64,000 nt of DNA from Zopfochytrium polystomum. Its lineage: Eukaryota; Chytridiomycota; Chytridiomycetes; Chytridiales; Chytridiaceae. The DNA is taken from NCBI GenBank assembly GCA_025765615.1, contig JAIVFJ010000103.1, positions 62,001 through 126,000 on the forward strand, read 5' to 3'. Below, in pieces: positions 1 to 10,160 of the stretch (position 1 is its first letter; each line of letters starts with the position of its first letter). Both the position numbers and the translations under genes were made by a program. The notes beneath the pieces are model-generated. The model was not told the DNA's origin. It made no database searches and was given only the letters and a program-made list of their open reading frames with translations.

Positions 1-1998
1 TAATCTCATGGGCCATTGAGCTGTTGAGGTCTCTTTAAAAGCTCTTCCTTGACTAGTTCATTGGTTTTACCTTTACATATAGTGGCCCCCCATCAATCAC
101 AAACAACCACTCTATTCCTATGTTTGAATACTTATTCTTACTTTCAAAAGTAACTCAGTGCTGATGCCCCGCATCAAAAAGAGCATCTGGTGTTCCTTGT
201 GCTGAATGGGCCTAAGCACAAGGGGCACACCCTTTATTTCTTCTTATTTCTTCTTATTTTTACTCATTTTCTCTTATTTTCCCTTTTTCCCACCTTTCAA
301 GCCTCTGTCCCTGCACTAATGTGGTCTCCCAGCCCTCAATTTTCAGCCCATCTCAAATATGAGGCAGGAGAGACACTGGGTGGAGGGAGGTGTGGCTGAA
401 AGATGATTCATTCTAACAAATTGTTCTTTTCTTTCATTTTCTCCTTTTTACTATCTTTTGTCTTTTTCCTCTTTTTCTTCCTCCTTCTTTCTTTCTCTCT
501 CTGATCCCCATAAATACTGCCCCTCTCCCCCTTCTTCTCTTCAATAATAACTCTCAACTCAAAAACAATCAATAAGACTCCCCCTTGGGCAGCCCCTGTT
601 TGACTAGTTGTGTCCCTCATATCTCCTTTCAGGGTGTTGTAAGGTGAGTGCCTCCCCAAAAGACCATGTGTGTGGTGGATAGGAGTTCCCTGGCAAAGTG
701 CAGAGTGGGCCAAGCTTTCTTTGTTACTTACAGAATCTGCCATTGCACCCCTCTTTTGAGCACAACTTCACCATCAGATTCTTCCCTCTTCAAGTCAAGC
801 CTGTCTCATCTTCCACATCAAGTTGGTATGTCAGATACCATTCCGTCCTGTATGGGCGCTCCAGGGCTTAACCCTGTCATCTCATGCCTATGGCACCCAT
901 GATTCATTCATGTGGAGACTTGTCTCTGTATGTTTGTCCATGGCTGTTATGGTACTCATGAGTCAGCAATGACTCTTGACATTTATTAATTGGTATATCT
1001 GTGCTTTCAGAGCATACATAGAGAGTAGTATTAACACCAACACCAGGGTACTGGCCCTTAGAACCAGGAGTTCCCCATCATTGATGACTTGTCCTTTCCC
1101 CACATATCCACTAGATAATGGGATGAGCCTTCAGAGATGTAAAGGATCTCATAGGCGCTGGCTGGGTCCAACAACAGTAACAGAGTGGTTTTTACTTGTT
1201 TGCACTCTAGTGGTAGAGAGAGAGCAGGCAGATGTGATTGGAATCTGTGATGATGCTTCTCTGGAGTTGCTGGGGCTCCCCCTGTTTGTACTGCAGGTGG
1301 TCTCAGGAATCAGACTTTGATGATAGCTGAGAAATGGAGTTTAGACTTTGAAGGGTCAGGAAGCAGGCTTGACATCACGCTGATTTGCCAGAATTTCCAT
1401 GGAGTTATGTTTGCAAAGAAGTAAGGTTCCCTGTCAAGCACCCATAACCCAGACTGGTTAAAACCACCTCATCTTGAAAGGTACGTGTATTATGAGCAAA
1501 CTCCAACACTTGTGCTTTTCCCCCTCAGTCACTTACGCAATGCCACGGCCCCGTTCATGGGGACCACCTTTTCGACAGCTCTGCCTACATCCGATTCACA
1601 GGTGACAACAAATGCACCAGTATATAAAAACCCGAACTCAACAGGCGATTACTGGCTTCGCTGAATCGCTTCTCGCAAACTAGTAACAACCCCATGCACT
1701 CTGTTAAACGTTGAAGTTTCTTGCTGCCCCTTGTTGCTCTTCAACAACAGATTGACCACCCTGAAGGGATCTGGACCGCTGCGAGAGAATTGCAGCTTTG
1801 GTTTCTTGTTGCTGGCGACTTTGCCAACTGGTTCAGGGTTTGAGTCTTGGCTGCGTGCTGGTTTTTTTTTTCCCTTTTCCTGTGTCTTGCCAGAGTGACC
1901 GGCAGCAATATACGTATTGTCGTCATATGATATCGAGAGCAGTGATGGTGCGGGCAGGTTGACCCGGGAAAGGAAGGAAAGGGAAGGGAAGGGAACAG

Positions 1999-2043
<45 letters not shown>

Positions 2044-2308
2044 CTCACACCTGTGGTTCCCATCACATCACTGTTCTTCTGCATTGGATCTTGGGGTGTT
2101 GTCCCCCAGTTTCCCAAGCGGTGAGACCCGGCTGGTGAGGTTTATCAAACCAGACAGAAAGCGCGCTTTGACAATTTCCATTGATTTCGTTTTCGCAAAA
2201 CGTTTTCAATTTTGTTTTTTGCAAATCGCTTTTGCTTTTCTTTCTTTTTTTCTCCTTCCCTGCTTGGCCGGGCGAGCGCTTGGCAAGCACTGAAGCAGCA
2301 TCACCGCG
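1..2308. other. No recognisable gene; AT-richer stretch with a CA microsatellite
   Basis: I find no convincing coding sequence here. The first 1.6 kb is less GC-rich than the genes that follow and contains long C/T-rich runs near 420-560; open frames are short and show no family signature. A (CA)n microsatellite occupies about 2001-2041. The last few hundred bases are probably the promoter and 5' leader of the oxygenase-like gene at 2309. The different composition could mean an old repeat, but I cannot name one. Confidence 0.5.
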
Positions 2309-4829
2309 ATGGCCCAACGCGAAGGCCGCCGGCGACCCCACCGACGGGACGACGACGATGGCGAGGACAACGGCGGTGGCGACGACAGGAACGGCGACGG
2401 CAACGGCAACGGCAACGGCAACAGCGGCGGCGGCGGCGGCGGCGCAGACAGCGGCGACTACCGCAGCATGCATGCCGACGGCAGAGAGGGCAAGGACAGC
2501 AGTGGCAATTTCAGCGATGTTGGCAGCCGAATCGACTCGCTGAGAAAGGAGCGTCGGCGCACTGCAACAATGACAGCGACAACAGCAGCTGCTGGTGGTG
2601 CTGCTACTGCGATAACCACACCCGACAACGGACTCGGCGCCAGCCATTATGATGGCGATGACGGCGGTGGCGGCGATGATCTTGAGCATGACCATGACCA
2701 TGACCATGACATGGGCGACGACGGCCACTGTATGGACGACAATAACCCCGAACACATCGACAACGACAACGACAGCGACTCCAACGAAGAGCTACGCCTC
2801 ACCCGCGCCGTCGCCTCTGCGCGAGACGCCTTCGACCGCGCCGACACCCTCCTCCGCACCTCGGGCTTTCCGCAGTCCCTCCTCGACCCGTCGGCCTCCG
2901 CCGCCGTGCGCGACGTTGCTGCCCACGCGTCCGCCGCCTGCGACACCTTGGCCGCCGCCGCCCGCGTCGGCAACCCGCTCTGCTGCCCGCCCAAACTCGC
3001 CCGCCACCACGTCCTCGATAACCCCTTCTTCCTCTTCGCCGCCGCGAAAACGCTCCAAGCACGCTGCCTCGACGCCGCCGGCCGATACGACGACGCTTTG
3101 GCGCTCTTGGAACATGCGGTCACGGTCTTTCCCGACGCGGTCGAGGCCCGCGTCAGGCGCGCGAACGCCCGGAGGGCCGTCGCAATCGACCAGGCGATGC
3201 TGGCGCTCTGCGAGCAGGATTGGACCGACGCTGTCGCCATCGCGGAGCGCATAGGGAGGGATAGGGCGAAGGCAAAGGTAAAGGCAACGGCTGGGGCGAA
3301 TGAATCAGCTCCCGTTCGAGAGATGGATGCGGATGGAAGTAATCATCAAAACGACGAACACGACGACAATCAAGACGACGACGACGATCAAAAGCATCTG
3401 CTCTCGGCGGAAGCCGGGGCCGAGCTGTCGTTCAAGCGTGAAGCCCGCGACGCCCTCATCTTGTTCCTGTGCCAAGAAGACCGCGCCGCGGACGCGCACC
3501 CGCACCTGAAAGCCGGCGGCTTCACCGTCTGCCTCTCCCGCCACGTCCTCGCTTACCCCCTCTCTCCGCCGCCCTGCGGCTTCCCGCTCCGCCTCGACAT
3601 CCCCTTTGTCAGAGCCGTCGATGCCGCCCTGCCACCGCTCGCCCTCCGTCACATGCGCCGCGCGTTTGCCCCGCAATCGGTTTTTTGGTCTGAACACAAC
3701 TACGGCCCGCAGACCCCGTACTTTTCCTACACCTCTCGTCTCGACGGACAAGACCCCGACCGAGACGGGGACGGCGGCGGCCCCGGCGACGGTGGCGGCG
3801 ACGACGACGACCGCGTTGCGAACGCACTGACCCCAATCATCCGCCACCTGCACGCCGTCGCGTGCGCGCTCTTCCCAGAGTCGGCCGCGCTCCGCACCGC
3901 CCGCGTCGCCGAGTGGTGGGCCCACTCTCGCCCCCACTCGCACGCCCACCAGCTTCACTTTGACAGCGACGACGAGGGCAACCGCCGCACGGGCGCAGGC
4001 AAACCGCGACATCCGGTTTTCAGCAGCGTCCTGTACCTTGGGGACGGCGGCGACGACGGCGGTGAGGGCGAGGACAACGTCGAGGACGAGCCGTGCGTCG
4101 GCGGGCCCACCCTCGTCACAAACCAGCGCCTCGGCGACCCCCTCGCCGACCGCGGCTGGCTCGTCATGCCGCGAGTGAACCGCTTTGTCGTGTTTGACGG
4201 GGCCGTGCTGCACGGTGAGCGCTGGGAGCGCGGGAGGGGTGTTTTTTTTTTTTTCTCTTCTTTTTTTCTTTGCTAATACGCCAAAAACCACTACACCACC
4301 ACCACCCCCCACTTTAGGCGTCATCCCGGGCCGCGGTCCCGTCCCAGCAACGCACCGACGCCGCGTCTCCTTCATGGTCGCGTTCTGGCCTGACCTCACC
4401 GTGGCCCCCGCCTCGACCGCGACCCCTGGGTCCGCGCGGCGCTTCCCGCCGCTCGGCAGGGCTCCTCCGCCCGGCCCCGCTGCCGACACCGCGTTGAGAA
4501 CGACGACGACGACGGTGCCGACTACAACCTGGCCGCAGCTGCACGCCATCGCCGACGACGACGACAAAGTCGGCGACGACGATGCGGCAGCCGCGGCTCT
4601 CGGCCTGTCCGACGACCCCACGGCCGTCGCGGCGCGCGCCGGCCGCGGCCCGGCCGTCTTTCCGGCGCCCGTCGACGCCGTGTGGGAACTGGTTGGCCGA
4701 GGCGGGGCGGAGCAGGAGGCCGACGCCGAGGCCGGCGGGGCCGCTCGCGGTGGAGGCGGCTACGTTGTTGGGTACAGTCGATCGCGGCTGGGATTACCGT
4801 CGTACGCGCAGTGCTTTCAGGGGTTTTGA
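2309..4829 (+). CDS. TPR-containing 2-oxoglutarate/Fe(II) oxygenase-like protein
   Basis: Model join(2309..4214,4318..4829), 805 aa; the intron runs from gtgagc to tttag and rejoins a split Gly codon. The N-terminal 150 residues are low-complexity, rich in Asp, Gly and His. Residues about 170-320 form TPR-like helices (for example AAGRYDDALALLEHAV), and a second acidic stretch follows. The C-terminal half has the double-stranded beta-helix oxygenase pattern: His550-x-Asp552 in HQLHFDSDDEG, a second metal His635 in FDGAVLHG, and, just after the intron, PGRGP plus HRRRVSFMVAFW, which would supply the Arg that binds 2-oxoglutarate. The substrate is unknown. A short tail after residue 700 is Ala/Gly-rich. 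The start is the first ATG of a long open frame; a later ATG is possible because the leader is repetitive. Confidence 0.75.
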
Positions 4830-5218
4830 GTCCTCGAAGGGAGGGAAATCGAAGAAAGGGTTGGATTTCTGGGCTTGCATCCATTCATTCTTCGTGTATG
4901 TATTTCTTCTTCTTTTTTCGGGGTTTGGAGAAAGGATCATGCCACACAATCAAGCAAGGTGCGTCAGAGAAAAGGGGGACAGTGTAAGGGGGGTGTGAGA
5001 GGGGTGTGAAAGATCTCTTCTGTGAGGAGAGCCCACGCCAAAAGGTTGGATTTTGGTGTGGGGGAAGATTGAAAACAGGGGGCGGTCAAGGCTCAAGCTG
5101 AACAAGAAAGAAAGAATAGAACAACGCCAGAAAGGTCGGTAACGAGAGGCGGCGGGGGGTACAGGTGGGGTCCGCAGGGTCGTTGGTTTCAACCCACAAA
5201 AAATGAACGGAGAAAAAA

Positions 5219-5253
<35 letters not shown>

Positions 5254-5580
5254 AATCACAGACACTCCATTCACACCCTCCTGCCCACTTCCGACCAGAC
5301 GCACATAAACGAATTCGATCTTGAAACCGATAAAACAAGAACAGCCAAAAAAGAAACAAAGGAAAAAGAAAGAAATAGAGCGAAACTCATCCCCCGCACG
5401 GTGGTGAGCGACAATGAAAGGGGAAAAAAAAAGGAAGAAAAAAGGGTTGGGCACCGGGTAGCAGCAGGAATCTTGGATTTTGGAGCTCGAAGTCGTGAAG
5501 AGGAGTGCCAGGTTGAAGGTGTTTGGAAGGGGGTGGCGGAGTGGATGGTGGCCGGTTGGTGGTTGGTTATTTCCTGCTCA
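4830..5580. other. Convergent 3' intergenic region with A32 tract
   Basis: This is the gap between the oxygenase-like gene (+) and the arfaptin-like gene (-), which converge. It contains an uninterrupted A tract of about 32 bases at 5220-5251 and purine-rich sequence. I see no coding exon. Confidence 0.6.
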
Positions 5581-7340
5581 TCAGTCGCTCATCGGTACTT
5601 GATAAGCGGCCGGCTGCGAAAACGGCGACGCACTGTACAGATCGACCGTCTCATGGTGCACGCCGTTGCTTGTGCCGCCGCCGCCGTTCAGCGACAGCGC
5701 GGCGGTTCCCGACGTCACCGACGACATGCCCACGCCGTCCGCCAGGACGCCGCCGCCGCCGCCGATCAGCTCTGGCGTGTCGCGGCCGCTGCCCAGCACG
5801 CTCGTCCGCCCGCTCACCACCGAAGGCACCCCGCCGGCCGACCCGCCGCTGGTGCTGCTGCCACCGCCGCTACCGCCGCGACCTGCGATGGCACCGCGCA
5901 CCCGCATCAGCCGCTCCAGCTGCACCCGGTAGTCGACGTCGCGTTTCATTTCAAGGAGCACGGCTTTATCGATGATGGCGGTTGACAGGTTCTGGTAGCG
6001 GGCTTTGGCGGCGGTGAACTGGGTTCGCGCGTGTTCGACTTCCCGATCGGTCGCCGACTGAACCGCTGGGTCGCTGTTAACGTGCTCTTTGCCGAGGATA
6101 GTGACACTGAACGATAAGAAAGAAGGCAAGGCATGAACATTGTTAACAGGGCATGAAGGGAAGGTTGACAACGCAGTAACGAAAACGAACTTGGCGGGTC
6201 GCTGGAGATACTCCAGCTTCGCAGCAAATCCGTCGAATTCGATTCGCGAATTCTCCTGGCGCTTCATGGTGTCGATTGAGTCCTGGATAGCTTTATCCTT
6301 GAAGGTCTTTGCAAACTCGTTGAACCCGTCCACTGCCGTAATGATGCTGGCGCGAGTCTTCACGCCGTCAGAGTAGGCCTTTCCAATGTCGATCGACATT
6401 GCCGATATCTCCTCGATGCTTTCCTGGTATCTTTGTAGAAGCCATACGATGAATTTTGCCGTTTGTTTCTTTTCGCGAGTCCCAGCCCAGAGGTGGTGCA
6501 AAAAAAATACTGTACCCTTTTTGCTGGAAAAACAACGCGAGCTCCTGCTCGGTCTCGTTCAAAACTCTGAGCTGGAACAGCTGCTTCTCGACAAGCTTGC
6601 CAAGCTCGTCAAAGTATGCATGCATTGATTGAACTTCCTTTGCTGCTTCATCAACCTCTGGCTGAGATGTGACGTGGACGCCAGGAGTCTGCTCGACAAT
6701 GTGCGAAACCGACGGCGACCGATGCAACATGCAAACATCATGATCGTTCGGATCAGAACACTGATCATTGAAGATAACCAGTTGCGATCAAACCTTAGTT
6801 CCCATTCGCTCTTTTAAGCGCTGCTGGAAATATCTGTGGGAGTCCAAGGTGGAAAGGGTGAGAACCAAGCACGCCCTCCCAGTTCGATGCGGTTAAAGTG
6901 GCAACGATTGAGGGAAGGGGGAAAGTTGGGGAAGGTGTTGTAAAGAGGACAAGAAAGCAAGGAGGGGGTAAGGGGGAGGTGTGGGGAGTAGGCTGTTCAC
7001 CTGAAGTTGGATTCTATCGACTGGGGAGTGTTCACGGCGATCTGGCTCTTGCTCTTCTGAAGAAACTCTGTGACCGCTTGCTGAGGGAGGGACCCGCCCG
7101 GCCGGAAAAACGAGCGAGTGGAGCAACACGTAGTCAGATCGGGCGAGGAGCAGGCGCAAGCCAGCAGGTAGGTGAAAACCTAGCCAGCCCATGTGCGAAG
7201 GAAGCGTTGGGGGCGGGTGGAAGGATAGGGGAAGGAGAGGGGTTACTGAAAGATGGCCGTTTGGCACTCACGTCCATGCGATCCACAAAGGACTGGGTTC
7301 TGCTGCGGCTGGAGTCGCCGCCGGCGCCGTCGTCGCTCAT
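5581..7340 (-). CDS. Arfaptin-like BAR (AH) domain protein
   Basis: Model complement(join(5581..6106,6191..6430,6516..6688,6794..6833,7001..7080,7272..7340)), 375 aa, all GT-AG introns with matching phases. The first exon is MSDDGAGGDSSRSRTQSFVD. Residues about 35-60 (FRYFQQRLKERMGT) resemble the start of the arfaptin-homology domain. They are followed by a long amphipathic helical region to about residue 270 with an arfaptin-like order: FDELGKLVEKQ, ELALFFQQKGYQESIEEIS, GKAYSDGVKTRASIITAVDGF, then DSIDTMKRQENSRIEFDGF. BAR/AH domains form curved dimers that bind membranes and small GTPases. The tail (residues 280-375) is Gly/Ser-rich and disordered, ending YQVPMSD. Assignment rests on this pattern only; another BAR subfamily is possible. 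The 40-nt third exon is easily missed by gene finders. Confidence 0.65.
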
Positions 7341-7523
7341 GTGTGGGAGCTTGCTGCTGCTGTTGCTGGCTACTGCCAAGGAGGAGGAGGAGCGTAAGTA
7401 GTAGTGCTGTGGAGTCGCACAAGGGGGTAATGGGAATGGGAGAGAGATGCGGCGAGCGCGCAGGGCTTCCGGGGACCGAGACAAGAAAACTGGTTTCCTC
7501 CAGGTCATCGCGGGGGGCTCTCC

Positions 7524-7556
<33 letters not shown>

Positions 7557-7800
7557 CCTCTCTGTCTCTCTCTCTCACTCTCTCTCTCTCTCTCTCTCTC
7601 TCGCTCTCTCTGTCCGTGTCCATCCGGTCAGTGCTTCTTCTATTGGCAGAAGCAGCACGAGGACATTGCTCTCACCACGCACGCACGGAACGCACACACA
7701 ACAGCCGCGCACGCTCAACGCCCAATTAGTCTATACAGTATATGTGTATATAAGTATATATATGTCTCTGGAAAGCACCCACGCAGCTGGAGCAACAGCC

Positions 7801-7832
<32 letters not shown>

Positions 7833-7972
7833 ATGTCGTGGCCTTGCGAGAAATCAAGGAACTCGTAAGCAAAGCCCACTCTCACTCACTCACTCACTCT
7901 CATGAGCAATCGAAGTGTGGTTGAGCGTTGGTTTTGAAGACCTTGAGGAGAGAACGCGCCCGCGCATCTCCA

Positions 7973-8014
<42 letters not shown>

Positions 8015-8960
8015 CCTGGTTCGTTCGAGGAGGACGGGTTAATGCAGGCGACACTGAGCGATGGACAAGGACGCTTTATTCGGACAGTCACCAGTGAGGG
8101 CCGCTTTCTGCCTGCGTGTCTCCCTGCTCATATGGATGGATGATGATGTACCTTGTCGTGCCAGTCAGTGCTGCTTGCTTGGTGCTGGTTGTAAGTAGGT
8201 GTTGATTGATGGATTTGCTCCACAGGAAAGGTAGAGAGAGACAGACAGACAGGCGGCAGGCGACAGGGAGACAGGCCTCTCTGGCAAATGGCAGACCAGA
8301 GAGACAGGCAAAAGGCACAGGCAGGCAGGCAGGCAGACACAGGCAGGCAGACAGGCAGACAGGCAGAAATGCAGGGGCGGCACACGTGATCTTCGCGTTC
8401 TCGCCGAATTTGCAGACTGCGGAACAAGAAAGAAAAGAAGAAGAAAAAAAAGAAAGCCGAAACAAATAATAAAAACGAAGAAAGACGAACGGAAAAGGCT
8501 GGTGGCCACCCCCTCTCCTCCTATAAATAGCACCCACACAACGATCACCGCCGACCAACAGCGAAACGAAAGGCAAGCAACAAAAGAAAAAAAAAGAAGA
8601 AAAAAAAGGAAATTGAAAGAAAGAATCAGCAGCAGCCACCGCCTCAATCCACCCAGCATCGCCCCGTGCTGCCGTTCGCACACACAGTGCAACGCAACGA
8701 ACGCGCTCGCCTCGTCGTCACCTTACTCTCTCTGCATCTATCTACCTGCCGCAGTGTTTCTCCACGCCCAACCCAACCCGCCTCCCCGCCTCATGCAAAT
8801 CGCCCAGACCCGACGCCTCCATACCCCCCAGCCGGACCACGCGGTCCCTTCCTTCTCCCACACACTTCCATCTCGATCGGATCTCCGGTGTGCCTCTTCC
8901 GGCCCTTGAAACCCAACCAACACCCAAACCCAACCACCATCCCTCCGTCTATCTTTCCCT

Positions 8961-9031
8961 CATAGAAACACAAATGTTGGAGCCTCCTTTCTCTTAGTTT
9001 GAAATGGACGCACCATTGTTTGTGATTTCTC
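8961..9031. repeat. Stem-loop unit 1 of a four-unit cluster
   Basis: The left arm starts CATAGAAACACAAATGTTGG; the right arm at 9012-9031 is largely its reverse complement, with single bulges. It is the weakest of the four. A longer fold ending at CCGCCTATG (9067) is also possible. Confidence 0.45.
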
Positions 9032-9080
9032 TTTGGGATCCGAAGAGGTCTGGAGGCCCCCGCCTATGCGCGCGAGTCGT

Positions 9081-9151
9081 CATAGAAACCATAAAATTGG
9101 ACTCTCGAACCTTCAGACAATCCTCGACAGTCCGATTTGGTGGTTTTCTAT
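9081..9151. repeat. Stem-loop unit 2 of a four-unit cluster
   Basis: The left arm CATAGAAACCATAAAATTGG (9081-9100) pairs with the right arm CGATTTGGTGGTTTTCTATC (9132-9151), roughly 19 of 24 positions over the extended arms, around a loop of about 23 nt. Confidence 0.6.
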
Positions 9152-9254
9152 CCCAACTCCAGTTCTGGCTGGCTCTTCGGTTTCCCCTTTGGCTGGGTGA
9201 TGACGAGGACAGTGCGATCACACAACACAGCCCTTCCCTCCCTCTCTGCCCGTT

Positions 9255-9325
9255 CATAGAAACCAAATGTTGGATTCCCGCGGTGGATTGTCCTCTGCGG
9301 CAATACAGCATTTGCCGCTTTCTAT
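9255..9325. repeat. Stem-loop unit 3 of a four-unit cluster
   Basis: The left arm begins CATAGAAACCAAATGTTGGA; the right arm ends CATTTGCCGCTTTCTATC. A stem of about 30 bp with one internal gap can form, including CCGCGG against CTGCGG near the loop. Confidence 0.55.
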
Positions 9326-9385
9326 CGTCTGTGGGCGTGGGCGGGTCAAACCTTCACAGAGGACAGTCGACCGCATGTTACATGT

Positions 9386-9476
9386 CATAGAAACCACCAA
9401 ATTGGATCCTTCGCGGCTGCCATTGCTGGCTTCTCTGGCCCGGCCTTGAACGTTCCAGTTTTGCGGGGTTTTCTAT
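9386..9476. repeat. Stem-loop unit 4 of a four-unit cluster
   Basis: The left arm is CATAGAAACCACCAAATTGG and the right arm CAGTTTTGCGGGGTTTTCTA followed by TG. It has the same CATAGAAACC start and TTTCTAT(G/C) end as units 2 and 3 but a longer, GC-rich loop. Confidence 0.55.
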
Positions 9477-10160
9477 GCCAAAGGGAAAGAGAGGGAAAAG
9501 ATGGATGGGTGGATGGATGGATGGATGGCTGTTCGTTCTATAAGCGTGGGGTCTCATCTCGTGTTTTTACTGAATAAAAATGCAAATAAAAAAAAGTGTT
9601 ACATAAGTGAATAACATTTAACCACAACGCTAACAATGTCGAGGTCAATCGAAATGAAAGAAGAAGGCAAGGGCCATCCCCATGCCTGCTGTCCACACAC
9701 AAAGTAGCAACAAAACCTTGCCTTGCCTTCTTCGCCGGACCACCCGTCTCTCACCCCCCGCCCACCCACCCACCTACCCGTGCACCCCGCCATCTGCTTT
9801 CTCCTCTCTCAGCTCTCTCTTTCTCTCTATCTCTCTCTCACTCTCTCTCTGTCTCTCTCTCTTTCCCGCCTCCCTGCTAGCACTCACCATCCCCTTCCCC
9901 CCCACGCACGAAAAACAAATAATTCTCGTCTTCCCCACACCAAGCCTGGGATCCGCCTTCGCGAGCCCAGCAGCACCGCCCCCCCTTCCCCGCACCCCTT
10001 CCGCAACTTGGCTTCCACTCGCATCCGACCCTACCAGCCACTGAACACCGCGGCCCCAAGCGCCTTTCACACCCTCCCTTCACGGGGAATAGCGCCCCTC
10101 GACCACACAGCAGCCTGCGGCACCCCCACGCAATCCCTCTCCTTCGTGCAATAAAGCCCC

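Larger units (their letters stand above)
7341..10160. other. Long non-coding interval between divergent genes, rich in simple repeats
   Basis: This 2.8 kb holds the divergent upstream regions of the arfaptin-like gene (-) and the sensor-like gene (+). It contains a (CT)n tract at 7512-7616, a (CAG)n run at 7801-7830, a (GT)n run at 7979-8011, CAGG/CAGA repeats at 8295-8370, a TGGA repeat near 9500-9528 and CT-rich sequence at 9815-9870. Four related stem-loops at 8961-9476 are listed separately. No open frame here has family features. Confidence 0.6.

Noticed and set aside
3305..4621. 438-codon open frame antisense to the oxygenase-like gene
   Set aside because: Low-complexity Ala/Gly/Val composition, and it overlaps exons and the intron of a well-supported plus-strand gene.
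7243..7729. Arg/Glu- or Ser/Leu-rich proteins around the CT microsatellite
   Set aside because: The frames are translations of a (CT)n/(GA)n repeat and overlap the first exon of the arfaptin-like gene.
8961..9476. CRISPR array
   Set aside because: Units are imperfect inverted pairs with irregular spacing and no constant repeat/spacer pattern, in a eukaryotic setting.
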